Source of the DNA: Isoetes taiwanensis
Lineage: Eukaryota > Streptophyta > Lycopodiopsida > Isoetales > Isoetaceae
Direction: 5' to 3'
NCBI GenBank assembly: GCA_021234155.1
Contig: JAJEKV010000016.1
Location: 1,862,001-1,926,000 of the forward strand
Length of the DNA: 64,000 bases
The notes beneath the pieces were generated by a model that did no database searches, was not told the DNA's origin, and saw only the letters and a program-made list of their open reading frames with translations. A program made the position numbers and the translations under genes. Below, in pieces: positions 36,271 through 47,599 of this stretch (within the stretch, counting starts at the first letter, position 1; the number at the start of each line of letters is the position of its first letter).

Positions 36271-37313
36271 ATGGCGATTCTTAGAGCTGCGCTTCTACTC
36301 TTGGGAATTCGTCTTCTTGTTTGTGGCTCTGCCATGGAACACAGTGGTGGAGGAATCTCTGGCTGGGCTTCAAACCCAAACTACTCTACTACAAGTGTTT
36401 CAGGCGAGATCTTATTCAGAACTGGTAAGTTTTTGCATCTGCCAAGTAATATAAATGCTCGATTCTACGTGTAAGCTATTTGTTGAGGTATTCTGCCTGG
36501 CATGTGTTTCAACCAGTTTGCTCTGTTTTCAAAACGGTAACAATAATCCGTGTTCATTTTGGTGCTGCAGGGTTTGCGTTGGGTAGAAAATACGCTGTGG
36601 TAATGGGAGCAGGTGCCATAGTTCTGGTTTGTTCGTCTGTGATAGCCTACATGTGCATCGGACTGAGCCGGAAAAGGAAGCCCCCAGATGAGCCTGTCAA
36701 AAAAGACATCATCTTAGAAGTGGAGCCTGTAAAACATATTGAAAAAAAAGACATCATCTTAGAAAACTCTGATACACTTTTCAGTATTCCAGTTCCTGAA
36801 GATAACGATGGTCTTCTTTTTAGAACCAACAACACCTCTGATACTCTCTTCAGCATTCCAGTAAATGCTATAAATTCTTACAGTTATCCCCACGCAATCT
36901 CGGAAGAAAATGGTGAACCTGTTTTCAGATCCAATGAAAAATCTGAGAGTCTTTTAGGACCCAGTGTTCCAATAGATGTTATTAGAAGCTTTGGCAGTCA
37001 TGACCATGCAGCTTCTGCAGCTCTGGAAGAAAAAGATGATCCTCTTTTTAGAACGGATGGAAAATCTGACACTCCTTTAAACACAGGTGTTCGAGAAAGT
37101 GGCCACCCAATTGACAAGCAGCAAGTGATCCCGATTAAAATACCCCGCATATTGCATAAAGTTATGGACAAAGCCATCGACAGAGTAGTAGCAATTGGCG
37201 TTGACAAAGTCATGGACAAAGTCATGGAAGAAATGCACTCCGGTGCTCGCAAAATGAAGGAGGGAATGGAATCTGGTGTTCACAAAGTTATTGGGAGTGA
37301 AAAAAAGAAGTGA
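36271..37313 (+). CDS. Two-exon gene for a single-pass membrane protein of unknown function
   Basis: Exon 1 is 36271-36424, then a GTAAGT...CTGCAG intron (36425-36570), and exon 2 is 36571-37313. The splice is phase 1 and leaves 298 residues without a stop. Residues 1-21 form a signal peptide (MAILRAALLLLGIRLLVCGS). A short extracytoplasmic segment with GWASNPNYS follows. Residues about 59-83 (YAVVMGAGAIVLVCSSVIAY) are a membrane helix followed by basic SRKRK, so the topology is probably type I. The cytosolic tail repeats an LFR(T/S)xxxxS(D/E)(T/S)L motif about three times and ends in an amphipathic lysine-rich helix (HKVMDKAIDRVVAIGVDKVM). I know no family with this layout. Intact frame, splice signals and start context make it the most credible live gene here. 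Confidence 0.8.
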
Positions 37314-38039
37314 GCCTTGTTTTTTTCATCACTTAAAATTGTAGTCTTATTCTCGTGAAGTGTTCACTTGCTAGGGAGCACTCACCATAACATATTTCAA
37401 GAGTTGAACATAGCACATCTTTTAAGAGTGCTTCATACCATTTTGTATCTTTCTAAGTTTAAGTCCTAGTACTGTTATAACCACTCTTGAGGAATATAAT
37501 TTCGCGAGTTTTGCTATTCATGGCATTTTGTAAAACTTGATAACTTATATTTGGCCAATTTTGTTAAAATTGTCATACAAGCAAGCTGATCAACTTTCAT
37601 ATCTCCATTATTTTAGGAGCTGAGAAGTGGCAGATTGTCATTTGATTCTTTGTGCTCACAATGATGTCCAAATGAGCTTAAAATTGTTCATTTTTCAAAA
37701 AAGCAAAAACTAGCAATGGGCTAGGCTTGGGTCAAAAAACAAAAACTAGCAGTAGACCAAGGTTGGGGCAAAAGGTAGGTTGAATACGAAAAAAGAGGGT
37801 GAAGGACATATGAGGAAAATAAGATGAGAAAATATAGACAGACAGAGGATAAGATGACGTGAAAGGCATGATGGGAAGGAGGAGCTTGGCATGTATATAA
37901 CATGTGGTGCTAGATGTAGCTCCATGTACAATCGAATGAATCTCTTGCAAGGATTTCATGTTATGGAATTTTGGCAAAATGAGCACCAAGGATTATAGCA
38001 ATTCCCAAACTCATGGGTAGTCCTAAGCTGTGCAAGATG
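37314..38039. other. 3' flank of the membrane-protein gene; no further feature
   Basis: AT-rich. AATATAAT and TGTAAAAC phrases near 37490-37540 could act in 3' end formation, but I cannot fix a poly(A) site. Minus-strand ORFs at 37721-37989 are overlapping shadows with no motif. Confidence 0.4.
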
Positions 38040-38071
38040 TGTAATGATTGTACTAGCCCATTGTATGGGTC

Positions 38072-38125
38072 CCATGACCTATTGGTCTCCGTGGACGTTA
38101 AAAATTTTATTCTATTCTATTTATT
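38072..38125 (+). mobile_element. LINE 3' end, severely truncated
   Basis: GTATGGGTCCCATGACCTAT, then TGGTCTCCGTGGACGTTAAA, then TTCTATTCTATT. The same order as the minus-strand element at 20585-20640, including the TTCTA tail. Only the last 50 or so bases remain recognisable, typical of 5'-truncated retroposition. Confidence 0.6.
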
Positions 38126-40315
38126 CTTTACTTGTGCAGAGCTTTCTTATTATGCTTTTCATTGATATATACTTCGAGGAGCATATGAGATGATCGCTAC
38201 AACACAATATATCCTCATTTCTCTTGCTTGTATTTGGACTCCCGATCTTATTTGTGAGTGCCCCCGTTATCATTCTTTACAATCTTCCTTTCACATACTG
38301 TAATTTCTGTGAAACTAACCCTGAATAGTCTAGGATACAATGTTTGTTAGTATAGATAAGATAGTTCTGTTGGCTCAAGCAATTTATAGCAAGCAAGGTA
38401 GAGTCTAACATGTCACACATGTTGCACACAAATAGGAAGATGTTGCTGTGTATAACTTCATTGCTTTGTTTTAACATTATATTGCAGATAAATGATATTT
38501 TCCATCATGTCTGTAATAGTTGTTTTCAGTGAATGATAAGAGGGATCCACTCATATATAAAGGGGGAATGCCATCTGCTTGAAAGGGGTGGCAAAAAACC
38601 CCTCCGTATATGGATTTTTAAGAAGACAAATTTGACCCTGTACACTTACAGGCGCTGCAAATTGGTGAATTTTCCGAGATTTGATGGAAGCTCTCCCATC
38701 AAGTTGTTGCTCTCTAGAAATCTGTTACCAAAATTAGACCGACTTGAGAAAACAAGGACCTCACATGTCAACTTTGGTAAAAGGTTGAACTGTAAGAGAC
38801 ACTCATTGTCCCATTTTAATACAAATGAGAAAAAAAAGTGTAGTACGAATTTAAATTTTTGGTAACTTTCGAAATCTTCAACTGTTCCGAATAAAATTTA
38901 TCTAGGATATTTGATATAAATTAAAGACTTCACAATCCTACAGTAGTGATTCAATAACTCAAAAACAAAGTCTTATTTCACGGATTGATAAGAGCACAGA
39001 TTTTCCACCCAACCGGGTCCACCCTTGAATGGAATATGGCTTATCTTAGGTTAAGGCTTATTGAACTTCATCCTACTCCAAGTAGAAACTGCTCAGACTC
39101 TCACCAAGGTTCTAGGCTCGCCAAACGGAACTCTCTACTCCAAGCAATCAGGCCTTGGTCGCTATGTGGTTTCCCATGCCTCCCCTACTCCAAATTCGCC
39201 CCCTTTTATGCCTTCGTTGCCTTTTCTAAAAGGCAATAGCCTTTTGATGCAATGGTAATAATATCTTCCTTTATATAGATAGGAAAGAGATCTTTTTTAA
39301 TACGCACGTGTTCAAATGGGTCCCCCTTTGCAATATGGTTCGTATCCTTCCTAGTAACCTTTAATAAATAACCTTTGCAAAATGATTGCCCTTTCGTGTA
39401 ATCCCATAAACCTTCTTGCATAGGCCTTTTTTCCATGGTTGATAATATACTCTTCTATGCCCCTTCTTCATGTATTATTGGGAATCATAGAAAGAATATT
39501 TACATTAAATTAGCCATATTTCTCAAACCCATTCAAGTGGACCACTCCCCCATGCTCGCTCTATATCAATTACCCAAAAATCTAGAAGAAGGACCGTCTA
39601 TTGAATATATATGTACGTAAATGGGTTAAAAAAAAAAAAAAAACCCTTCCCTATGCATGCAAATAGGTTATACGAAAAAAATGGTGTTGGATTGATCTTC
39701 CGACTAACATGGTTAAGATTTAATATGGCAGGACCTGGTCACAGTTATGTAGCGGTTGTTGCAGTTACTACGAGTCCCTCCACAGCTGCAAGAGCCTCTA
39801 CCCACAAATTGTGGGACATTCCTCGTCAAATGCCTCCCCGAGTTTGGTTTATTTGATAATGTGGTGCTCAAAATCCTAGTGTTGCAAATGGAAACTTGGG
39901 ACATTGAAATATAACAATAGGTCAAAGGTGCACGAAATAGGTCTATTGAACAAGAGATCGCAGTATATTCAGGGCATTAGAAACATGATTTTTAGGGTCT
40001 AGATTTTTGCTTAGATTCGGTTAAGAAACTCGAATAACCACTCCAATCTTTAAGCTTTGGTATCTGACCTGTCTTTCTGTTAAGGAACATATGCAAAGAG
40101 TCTTTGAGTAATCCTTTATATTCTTCAAGTAATATAACTTGATAGATAGCATGCCCTATACAAGATCATGGACTATATTGCTTGCTACAAGCGCAATGTT
40201 TGCAGATAAAGGACAAGAAAAACAGGTCACATAACACCTTCATCGATTAGAATGAAGGGATGCCACTGCATATGTATTGCAGCTAAATAGATCATGTGTT
40301 CATATATTTGTGTCC
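38126..40315. other. No supported gene
   Basis: ORFs such as 38533-38865 plus, 39206-39436 minus and 39611-39856 plus lack recognisable motifs. A run of 15 A lies near 39629. Confidence 0.4.
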
Positions 40316-40324
40316 CAAAACTTT
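40316..40324. repeat. 9-bp target site duplication, left
   Basis: CAAAACTTT, identical to 41906-41914, flanks the Mutator-like element. Confidence 0.9.
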
Positions 40325-41905
40325 GGGTAAAAATATTCTTACCCCGGTTATTGTGATTCCATCGCAAGATATTCCCTCCCGCAGAATCACCAGGCTCGCG
40401 GCCCCGTTATCCGTACCAGAGGCCCCGTTTTCCGTACCTGACAGGGTCGCTTTCAGGCGATATATACCTTCCCTTGGTATCACACCCATAATTCTCCCTT
40501 GCGATGGAATCTCCCTCGAGTTATTCCACTAGACGAAATCACCCCGCAAATGTATTCCTCCGGAAGGAATCTGCCCGGTGGAATCACAAATGTAAGATTC
40601 TTCGAGATGGAATCACCACGAATGCAGATGAGCGGCAGATTCTCAAAGTATAACTTACATTTGCTTGCTATATTTGCTTGCAAAAGCAAGCAGGGTGGAT
40701 TGAATTGGAAGAAAATATAAACTTGTGCTACTCCATTTTTTGTGTGCCTGTCCATTGTTATTCTATGCACTGCCCAGAATTTTTATGGATGGGGATTTGA
40801 ACCCCTTGCCAATATTGGCAATGCCATGGCCGCTTTAAAGCTTCTCAATCAAGAGGATGAATGAAAATAGAGTAAAAGAACGGCCCATTATTCCAGCTGA
40901 TCCTGGTCAAAAACTGGCTCAATTTGAGCTCCATTGCACAAAAAAAAATGCAAGTATTTTATGCCAGTTCTTAGACATTTTTAACTTCTGACATAGCCAC
41001 GAATTTCGTCATTTTGTGAGGCGGCCCTGTTCCGGTTGCAGTCCAGCGATTTGCAGGCCACAAAAGCTCTTCGCCGCTGAATCGCATACCTGATTGCCTC
41101 TGTGCCTTTTAAACTCAAGCCATGAATTGGGTGAGAAATAGAAATACCTCGCTGGAATAAAACGTAAAACCATCTTTCAAGGATGGATAAGAAGAAAACA
41201 TGCAAGAACTGGATTCGAGGTTTAGGAAAGGGCCAGAGAAAGTCTATGGGGCTATGGCAATGGCGGGTAACTACCGGACTGGAAAAAGGAATAAAAAGGC
41301 GACAAAAGATCTGCCATAGCCTAGCCATGCTGCCGGATCTGTAAAAGAAAATAAAAAGATTAGTAAGAAAAGAAGGAAGAATATAAGGTGAAGCAGCCCC
41401 GGATCCCTTACCCTATGCCGGACGGAACCATGAAAACCCTGGTCATGAAAACCCTGGTCGGCAAAAGCCATGAAAACCCTTGTCGGCCAAAACTGAAAGG
41501 CGGCAAAGGATGCAAAGAGAGAATGGAAGGCAAGCTTGACGGCTTCTGCCATCATTTCCGAAACTCCGGTCGCCATTGAAGAACGAGATGCCGCACTGAA
41601 GCTCTAGCAATCCTCTCAGAAGAACAGGGACGCAACAATAGATAGGTAGAAAATTTGAAATTTTATTGGATATTCTACGGCATAGGATATTTTGGACGGT
41701 GATTCCGTCCGGAAGTATATTTTGAACAGTGATTCCTTCTGGAAGTATCTCTCCGTTGTGATTCCTTCTGGAAGTATCTCTCAGGCTGTCAGGTACGGAA
41801 AACGGGACCTCTAGAACGGATCCCGTTCCCGGAGGGTTAGTGATTCTGCGGGAGGGAATATCTTGCGATGGAATCACAATAACCGGGGTAAGAATATTTT
41901 CACCC
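40325..41905. mobile_element. Mutator-like (MULE) non-autonomous element, 1,581 bp
   Basis: The terminal inverted repeats are 66 bp (40325-40390 and 41840-41905) and match at 65 positions; they start GGGTAAAAATATTCTTACCC on the left. Similarity resumes further in (CCCCGTTTTCCGTACCTGAC at 40425 and its complement near 41790). A perfect 9-bp target duplication CAAAACTTT flanks the element. Long inverted repeats plus 9-bp duplications are the hallmark of Mutator-like elements. No transposase domain is seen inside, so it must be mobilised in trans. Repeated GTGATTCC/GGAATCAC motifs occupy both subterminal regions. The interior of about 1 kb could be captured host DNA (Pack-MULE), but I cannot identify its source. 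Confidence 0.92.
40981..41576 (-). CDS. Unrecognised ORFs inside the MULE
   Basis: Two overlapping minus-strand ORFs, 40981-41328 (115 codons) and 41271-41576 (101 codons), fill the element interior. The first contains RNRAASQNDEIRGYVRS at its end. The second contains MATGVSEMMAEAVKLAFHSL and a hydrophobic FFLLFLLIFLFSF stretch. Neither matches a transposase. A 17-bp unit (ATGAAAACCCTGGTC) is tandemly repeated near 41429-41485 and produces the repeated DQGFH in the second ORF. They may be captured exons or chance frames. Confidence 0.25.
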
Positions 41906-41914
41906 CAAAACTTT

Positions 41915-42869
41915 AATCTTTAAAAAGCTTCGTGAAATTGACACAAGTAAAATCAATTCCATGGCTTGAAAATATTTAATGACCTATATATGTCTCTATC
42001 TGACGTGCCTTTATAATGGGTTTAGTACTTTACCTAATATAATAAGAATATATTGTTGACCTTTAAGTGTCAGAGTATAAGGATCACTGGCAGAGAAAGG
42101 AGGTACATAGAACTGCATCAAGGTAGTGAAGGACACAACAACGTCATTTTCCATGATGCCTGAATATAAGACAGAAGGTATTCCTAATTTGTTTTTTTTA
42201 GTCAAAACTTTAACTATATGTGTGATCACCTCATTACGATGCCATTTTCAGAATTTCTTTGTTTAACGAATGAGCAACCAGTATTAGCAACTAAGGAATA
42301 TGAAGTTTTAGAGAATAGCCTGGTACTATTTACAAGTCAATGTGACTGTGGAACAACATGTCAGTATGCCACAACCCAATGATTGTTTGCAACATCGTAT
42401 GGCATGCATCTTATGCTTCACACTAGATGAGGGAAGTTTGAAGAATGACTTTTAGGTCAACAATTATTTTTTTGAAGTGGACAAGCAAAATGGTCACACG
42501 ATGTAGTGTTCCATAACGTCATTATTGATTCAACTAAACTGAATCATGCTTTGTGTATTGGCTCATACTATACTAATGCAAAAACTAATAAATGCGTCTT
42601 TCAATTAAAAAAAGAAAACAACTTAACAATTGTGTAATTATGGTCACATCATCCACTATGAATGCAGAAAAAAAACTAGTATTATCCAAGGCAAGGGCCT
42701 TTTTATGACTAATAGTGGCTTATATGAAGACATGTAAATTTTTTTTTTTTTTGAAGATGAAGACATGTAAATTAGTTACAACAGATAAGCATTTTATGTA
42801 ATGTGATCTTCGTTGGTAAGAAAAAAGTTTTTTTGTTTTTGTTGAAGGACGTCGATATTGAAACCCATT
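41915..42869. other. No supported gene
   Basis: Near 42727-42773 GAAGACATGTAAATT occurs twice, separated by a run of T, a small duplication. Nothing else. Confidence 0.45.
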
Positions 42870-43597
42870 GAGCCAAGCAACCTACCGACGCATAAGAGCG
42901 CAATCCAAAAACTCCTCAAAGATCAAGCGCCTTTTACGAGGGGCAAGCTAAGAACAATGATAAAACTTAACTATACTTCTTTGAGCATATTGGAGAACGT
43001 CATCTGCCATATCTATACCTTTGAAGACTACCAGTCTTTATCTTTTCCAAATAGTCCAAAGCAATCAACTTTCTGCTAAATGAAAAGACTGGCTTTGTAA
43101 CTTCGTCCAGGCACTTGTGTAAATTGCCAAAAGCACTTGTTGACTTGTTAATGGTACCTGAAAAAGGGAGAACAACCAATCCCATGCATGTCTAAGGTGG
43201 CTAGACATGAAAAAGCAGTGTTCCATGGTCTTCGAGCTCTGCTTACATACTGGACACAGATTTGAATTCTAGGGTCAAACTTGTGAACAAGAACATTAAC
43301 CCTAAGACATCTGTGAAGAATTTGCCACCAAAGTATGGCCATTTTAGGATGAAGTAGTTTATCCCATGCCCAAGTCCACATCTGCTGCCATTGAGAAGGA
43401 GGAGTCCACCTTGCATTATCGTAATAACGCTTCACAAAATGATCAAACCAAGTAAAACTTCTTGGCTTCACCCACCACTCGCCCAAACGATGTCCATAAA
43501 TGTTCTCTAACCCAAAAGCTTGCAATGTAGCAACCTCGTCTTGTACTAGCTTGCCTATGGAGTTATCTAAGGCTGCACCTATAAATGCACATAACAA
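42870..43597 (-). mobile_element. LINE-type reverse-transcriptase C-terminal fragment (zf-RVT)
   Basis: The minus strand reads WDKLLHPKMAILWWQILHRC then LRVNVLVHKFDPRIQIC, followed (after a one-base shift) by a Cys/His-containing segment ending in MHGIGCSPF, and later ALDYLEKIKTGS. This corresponds to the zinc-binding region at the C-terminus of plant non-LTR retrotransposon polyproteins (K..I..W..L...L.......C..C......H.F..C.....W). The reverse transcriptase and endonuclease are not present. The copy is frame-shifted and 5'-truncated, and it abuts the trihelix gene on its 3' side. Confidence 0.65.
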
Positions 43598-43694
43598 ACA
43601 ATGAGTCCTAATCTAATAATCATGCACATAACAAACAATAGCTTTCCATGGCAAAATGTAATGCATAAATGTCCCATCTAATTCCTCCTTTATG

Positions 43695-46502
43695 TCATGC
43701 TTGTCCGTTATATTCTGGGTCCACGACAGGCCTTGAGGACTGAAATAGAAGATTAAGGACTTTTTTAATCTCAACTTTGGATAACGAGAAATACTCAGGC
43801 ATACCGGTCCTCTTGCTAAAATCATGGACCTGTTTGTACTCCCCAATAAGGTTCTCGTATTTCAGCTTGCATCCGTCTGCATCCCTATCATCAAACCCAA
43901 TGGCTGCCATCTTTTCAGAAATTTTCTTCCATCTCAATACTGCTGACTCCATTCTATCCCTAGCCGAAGACCCTTCTAAAGCTATCCATTCTTTTTTTTA
44001 AACTCAACTAGCATTCTAATTTCCTGAAGTTGCCAATTTCTTGATCTTTTCCGTTTTTGCAATCCATCAGATGGATGAGAGGATTCAGAATCCGTATTGG
44101 CATACAATTGCTGTACAAACAAGATTCCTACTTAGTATTTTGCGAGTTTACTTTTCTGATTTCTTTTGTTACTCATTGCCATTAAACTTATTAGAGATCA
44201 GATTATTCTAACTGCCTATGATGTGAACAAAGGAAGAGCCAGCATAAAAGGAAGGTAAAGACAAGAAAGATAAAAAAAAACTATAATTGAGATACCTGTT
44301 CATCTTCGTTTACATGCTCATTTAATCCATGTCCTTGTCCAAATTCAGCATGCCTTCCATGTTCACGAAGATCCCCTCCATGCCCTCCACGTTCCTGCAA
44401 GTTCCACACTCTTTTAAGAATTCAGATGCTAAAATTCAGAAAATACAATTTTGTTCTGCACTAGAATTTTGTTATATACAAAACACAAGCAGTTGCTCCA
44501 AAATATTGGGATAAATCTTATTGTTCTCTTGTGGTTTTTCTCTCAACATTTTCATGAAAGATTCCACCGTGTTTCATGAAACATTTTCAACTTTAAAAGA
44601 CTAGGATGATACGATGGATTGCACATGAAGGTAGCATTTAGGAATATTTGGCTTTATGCGCAATCTCATCAACTTTACATTCACTCTCAAACCAGCTACA
44701 GGTCAACCCTCCAACCGCATCCCCCTTTTTCAACATGCTAACTATTAATCTTCCCATTCTTTCTCTGAAAGGCAATTCAAAGGCTGCATTGCTGAATCAA
44801 TTTTCGATAAAGAACTGAAATTACAAGTCAACTTTATTTTGCCACACAAAACCTATTGTACATCTGCTCTGCCCCACAGTTTATTATGGACTACTTTCCT
44901 GTCTGCGTAAAAATCATTTGGCATAAGGTTTAACTTTCTATTCCATAACTACAGCTTAACTGTAATAAAGCCCATCACTTCACTGCCCTGTTTCTACTCA
45001 TTTCATGCAGTAACACTTTTGCTAAAACCTAGTTCCTTTTGGAGGTACTAGATCCATAGCAACCATTTTGCTCAGAAGTCTCTGGACCTCATTTGATTTC
45101 CCTGCTTTGCAAAGACCACGGATAAGGCTAGTATAAGTGACAACTGATGGTATATAGCCTTGCTCCTCCATACTCTGGTAAAGTTAAAGAGCATCATTTG
45201 AGTTACCTTGTTTGCAAACACCATCAATAAGGGTGTTATATGTTATAACATTTGGAAAACAACCATGCCTAACCATTCCTTGGAGCAAGTTATATGCATC
45301 ATTTATCCTACCAGCCTTGCAAAGTCCATTTATTAATGCACTGTATGTCACAACGTTTGGAGCACAACCTCTTGAAATCATTTCTTGAATGAGATCATAT
45401 GCCTCATCCACTTATTGAGATTTACAGAGGCCATCAATGAGTGTACTATATGTGATAACGTTTGGAGCACAATGTTTCTGAAGTAAACTCCTGAAAAATC
45501 TGTAAGCAGCATTAATCTTTTCTGATTTACAAAGGCCATCAACAAGAGCAGTATATGTTACTATATCTGGAACATATCCCAGTCTAACATAACTTGAATA
45601 AGGTCATAAGCTTCATCAATCTTTTTCAATTTGCAAAAGCCACTTATCAGAGCACTATATGTAACTACATTTGGAAGACAATATTTGGTCATCATTTCAT
45701 GCAAGGGCTATAAGCCTCTTCTACTCTGTTGCTCTACATGTATAAGTAAAAACATCGGGGAATGACTTGTTATCGATCATCTCATCTATGAGCTTCAAGG
45801 CCATTTCAACATTCCCAGCCTTGCACAGTCCATCAACAAGAGTATTATATGTGACCAAATCTGGAGCACATCCACCTTCATTCAGAACTTGTTTAAAATA
45901 ATGCATTGCCAGCATAACATCCCCCCCTTTACACAATCCATGAAATAAAATATTATACACGACAACATCGCCAGGTAACCCCTTCTCCATCATCTCCTGA
46001 ATCATGGTACATCCATCATAGGCCTTTCCATCATGCTTTGCTTATATCTTGCCCTTTGTTGAACATTTGGCATGGTTATGATTCTTTGGCACAACACTAT
46101 ATTATTCGTAGGTGCCCTTTCTTTACTTTTAAATGCCAAGGCAAAGGCATTGCAACAAGATGGTATTACAGCGTTCATGTGGAGTGGATCTTATATGATG
46201 CCTCCCATAACTATCAGATAACTCTTAAAAAAAGGAATATTCAGATTTCAGTGCAATGAAGGATTGCACAACAAGGAAGACTAGGCAAGATCATTATACA
46301 TTCTGCCAATGCAATGCACTTGTCTATTAAATAATCCAATGTAGAAATGCATCAATGTGAAGAGCAACGAGCTGAAAAAAAAAATTACTTGTCGATTCCT
46401 ATCTGAGCTATTATTCCCTCCATCACGACCTCCATGCCCACGAAGTCTACCGTCGAGCCCTCGACCTCCTCGATCAACATCTGCTCGTCCGTACATCGCC
46501 AT
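43695..46502 (-). pseudogene. Trihelix/Myb-SANT-like gene, three exons, one frameshift
   Basis: Exon 1 is 46502-46389 (38 codons, starts MAMYGRADVDRGGRGLDGRL). Exon 2 is 44394-44296 (33 codons, ERGGHGGDLREHGRHAEFGQ). Exon 3 is 44110-43695. All introns are GT-AG and phase 0. Exons 1-2 are Gly/Arg/His-rich and probably disordered. Exon 3 holds KRKRSRNWQLQEIRMLVEF and AVLRWKKISEKMAAIGFDDR then DADGCKLKYENLIGEYKQVH, the W...W...CK.KYENL pattern of trihelix (GT) DNA-binding domains. The frame is broken within an A8 tract (T8 at 43992-43999 on plus); if that were a sequence error the gene would be open. Exon 1 exists in two further copies at 57160-57274 and 58519-58632. It may be a transcription factor or a transposase-related SANT protein. 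Confidence 0.6.
45022..46020 (-). pseudogene. P-class PPR gene relic A, inside the trihelix intron
   Basis: PPR proteins bind organellar RNA through tandem helical repeats of about 35 residues. About nine repeats can be traced on the minus strand: GLPGDVVVYNILFHGLCKGG, CAPDLVTYNTLVDGLCKAGN, CLPNVVTYSALISGFCK, CAPNVVTYSALINGLCKAGR, CFPNVITYNTLIDGVCKQGN, YIPSVVTYTSLIRGLCKAGK and others in shifted frames. An in-frame TAA follows GLCKSQ near 45413, and further frameshifts separate repeats 3-6, so it is not translatable as one protein. There is no start with a targeting peptide; the 5' end stops at about 46020 in unrelated DNA. The C-terminus ends DLVPPKGTRF at TAG 45022-45024. Confidence 0.9.
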
Positions 46503-46775
46503 TCTTAACTAGAGTTAAAGTTACATCGACGGGGTCGTAATAATTTTGAACATTTCGTAATGTAGATTAACAATCCAGTTTAAATTTTGTTAACAGCTTA
46601 TTAACCACAATGTCTAGTGTGAAGGGAGATCTGATTAACATTTTTGGTTAAAAAAACTTAACCACCGCTAACTAAATTTTATAATATAGCGTTAACTTAA
46701 CTTGTGGTCCAAAAAGACCATTGTAGTTAAATATGCTAATTAAACCTAACTTAACGGTTGGTCAAAAAGACACCC
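46021..46775. repeat. Triplicated segment, copy A (without its PPR-truncation start)
   Basis: Contains segment X (46021-46224, with ATATTGCCC...CAACACTATATTATT and a weak ORF MLISCPLLNIWHGYDSLAQH) and segment Y (46225-46775), which carries trihelix exon 1 and GTTAAC-rich upstream DNA. The same X-Y order recurs in copies B and C. The intact TTAA at 46225-46228 is the paralogous empty site for the 9.4-kb transposon in copy B. Confidence 0.9.
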
Positions 46776-47345
46776 TTTATTGAGATTTACAGAGGCCATC
46801 AATGAGTGTACTATATGTGATAACGTTTGGAGCACAATGTTTCTGAAGTAAACTCCTGAAAAATCTGTAAGCAGCATTAATCTTTTCTGATTTACAAAGG
46901 CCATCAACAAGAGCAGTATATGTTACTATATCTGGAACATATCCCAGTCTAACATAACTTGAATAAGGTCATAAGCTTCATCAATCTTTTTCAATTTGCA
47001 AAAGCCACTTATCAGAGCACTATATGTAACTACATTTGGAAGGCAATATTTGGCTGTCATTTCATGCAGCAGGCTATAAGCCTCTTCTACTCTGTTGCTC
47101 TACATGTATAAGTAAAAACATCGGGGAATGACTTGTTATCGATCATCTCATCTATGAGCTTGAAGGCCATTTCAACATTCCCAGCCTTGCACAGTCCATC
47201 AACAAGAGTATTATATGTGACCAAATCTGGAGCACATCCACCTTCATTCAGAACTTGTTTAAAATAATGCATTGCCAGCATAACATCCCCCCCTTTACAC
47301 AATCCATGAAATAAAATATTATACACGGCCAGGTAACCCCTTCTC
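46776..47345 (-). pseudogene. PPR relic B (truncated duplicate)
   Basis: Near-identical duplicate of the 5' part of relic A. It starts abruptly at TTTATTGAGATTTACAGAGG, the same point (and the same stop codon) as relic C, and holds the repeats up to GGDVMLAMHYFKQVLNEGGC. It shares with C, against A, changes such as GGCTGTCATTTCATGCAGCAG. A short deletion removes the GATGTTGTC codons before YNILFHGLC. Confidence 0.9.
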
Positions 47346-47585
47346 CATCATCTCCTGAATCATGGTACATCCATCATAGACCTTTCCATCATGCTTTGCT
47401 TATATCTTGCCCTTTGTTGAACATTTGGCATGGTTATGATTCTTTGGCACAACACTATATTATTCTGTGTGCCCTTTCTTGCAGCTTAAATGCCAAGGCA
47501 AAGGCATTGCAACAAGATGGTATTACAGCGTTCATGTGGAGTGGATCTTATATGATGCCTCCCATAACTATCAGATAACTCTTAA
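47346..47585. repeat. Triplicated segment X, copy B, ending in TTAA target duplication
   Basis: Matches 46021-46228 and 58140-58359. Ends CAGATAACTCTTAA; TTAA 47582-47585 is repeated at 56996-56999 on the other side of the transposon. Confidence 0.9.
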
Positions 47586-47599
47586 CACTAGAGTGGTCA

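Noticed and set aside
36271-36474. A separate 67-codon gene ending at 36474
   Set aside because: The frame runs into the intron after a consensus GTAAGT; splicing to 36571 gives a continuous 298-residue frame.
45184-46005. A functional PPR gene
   Set aside because: An in-frame TAA and several frameshifts separate the repeats, and no start with a targeting sequence exists.
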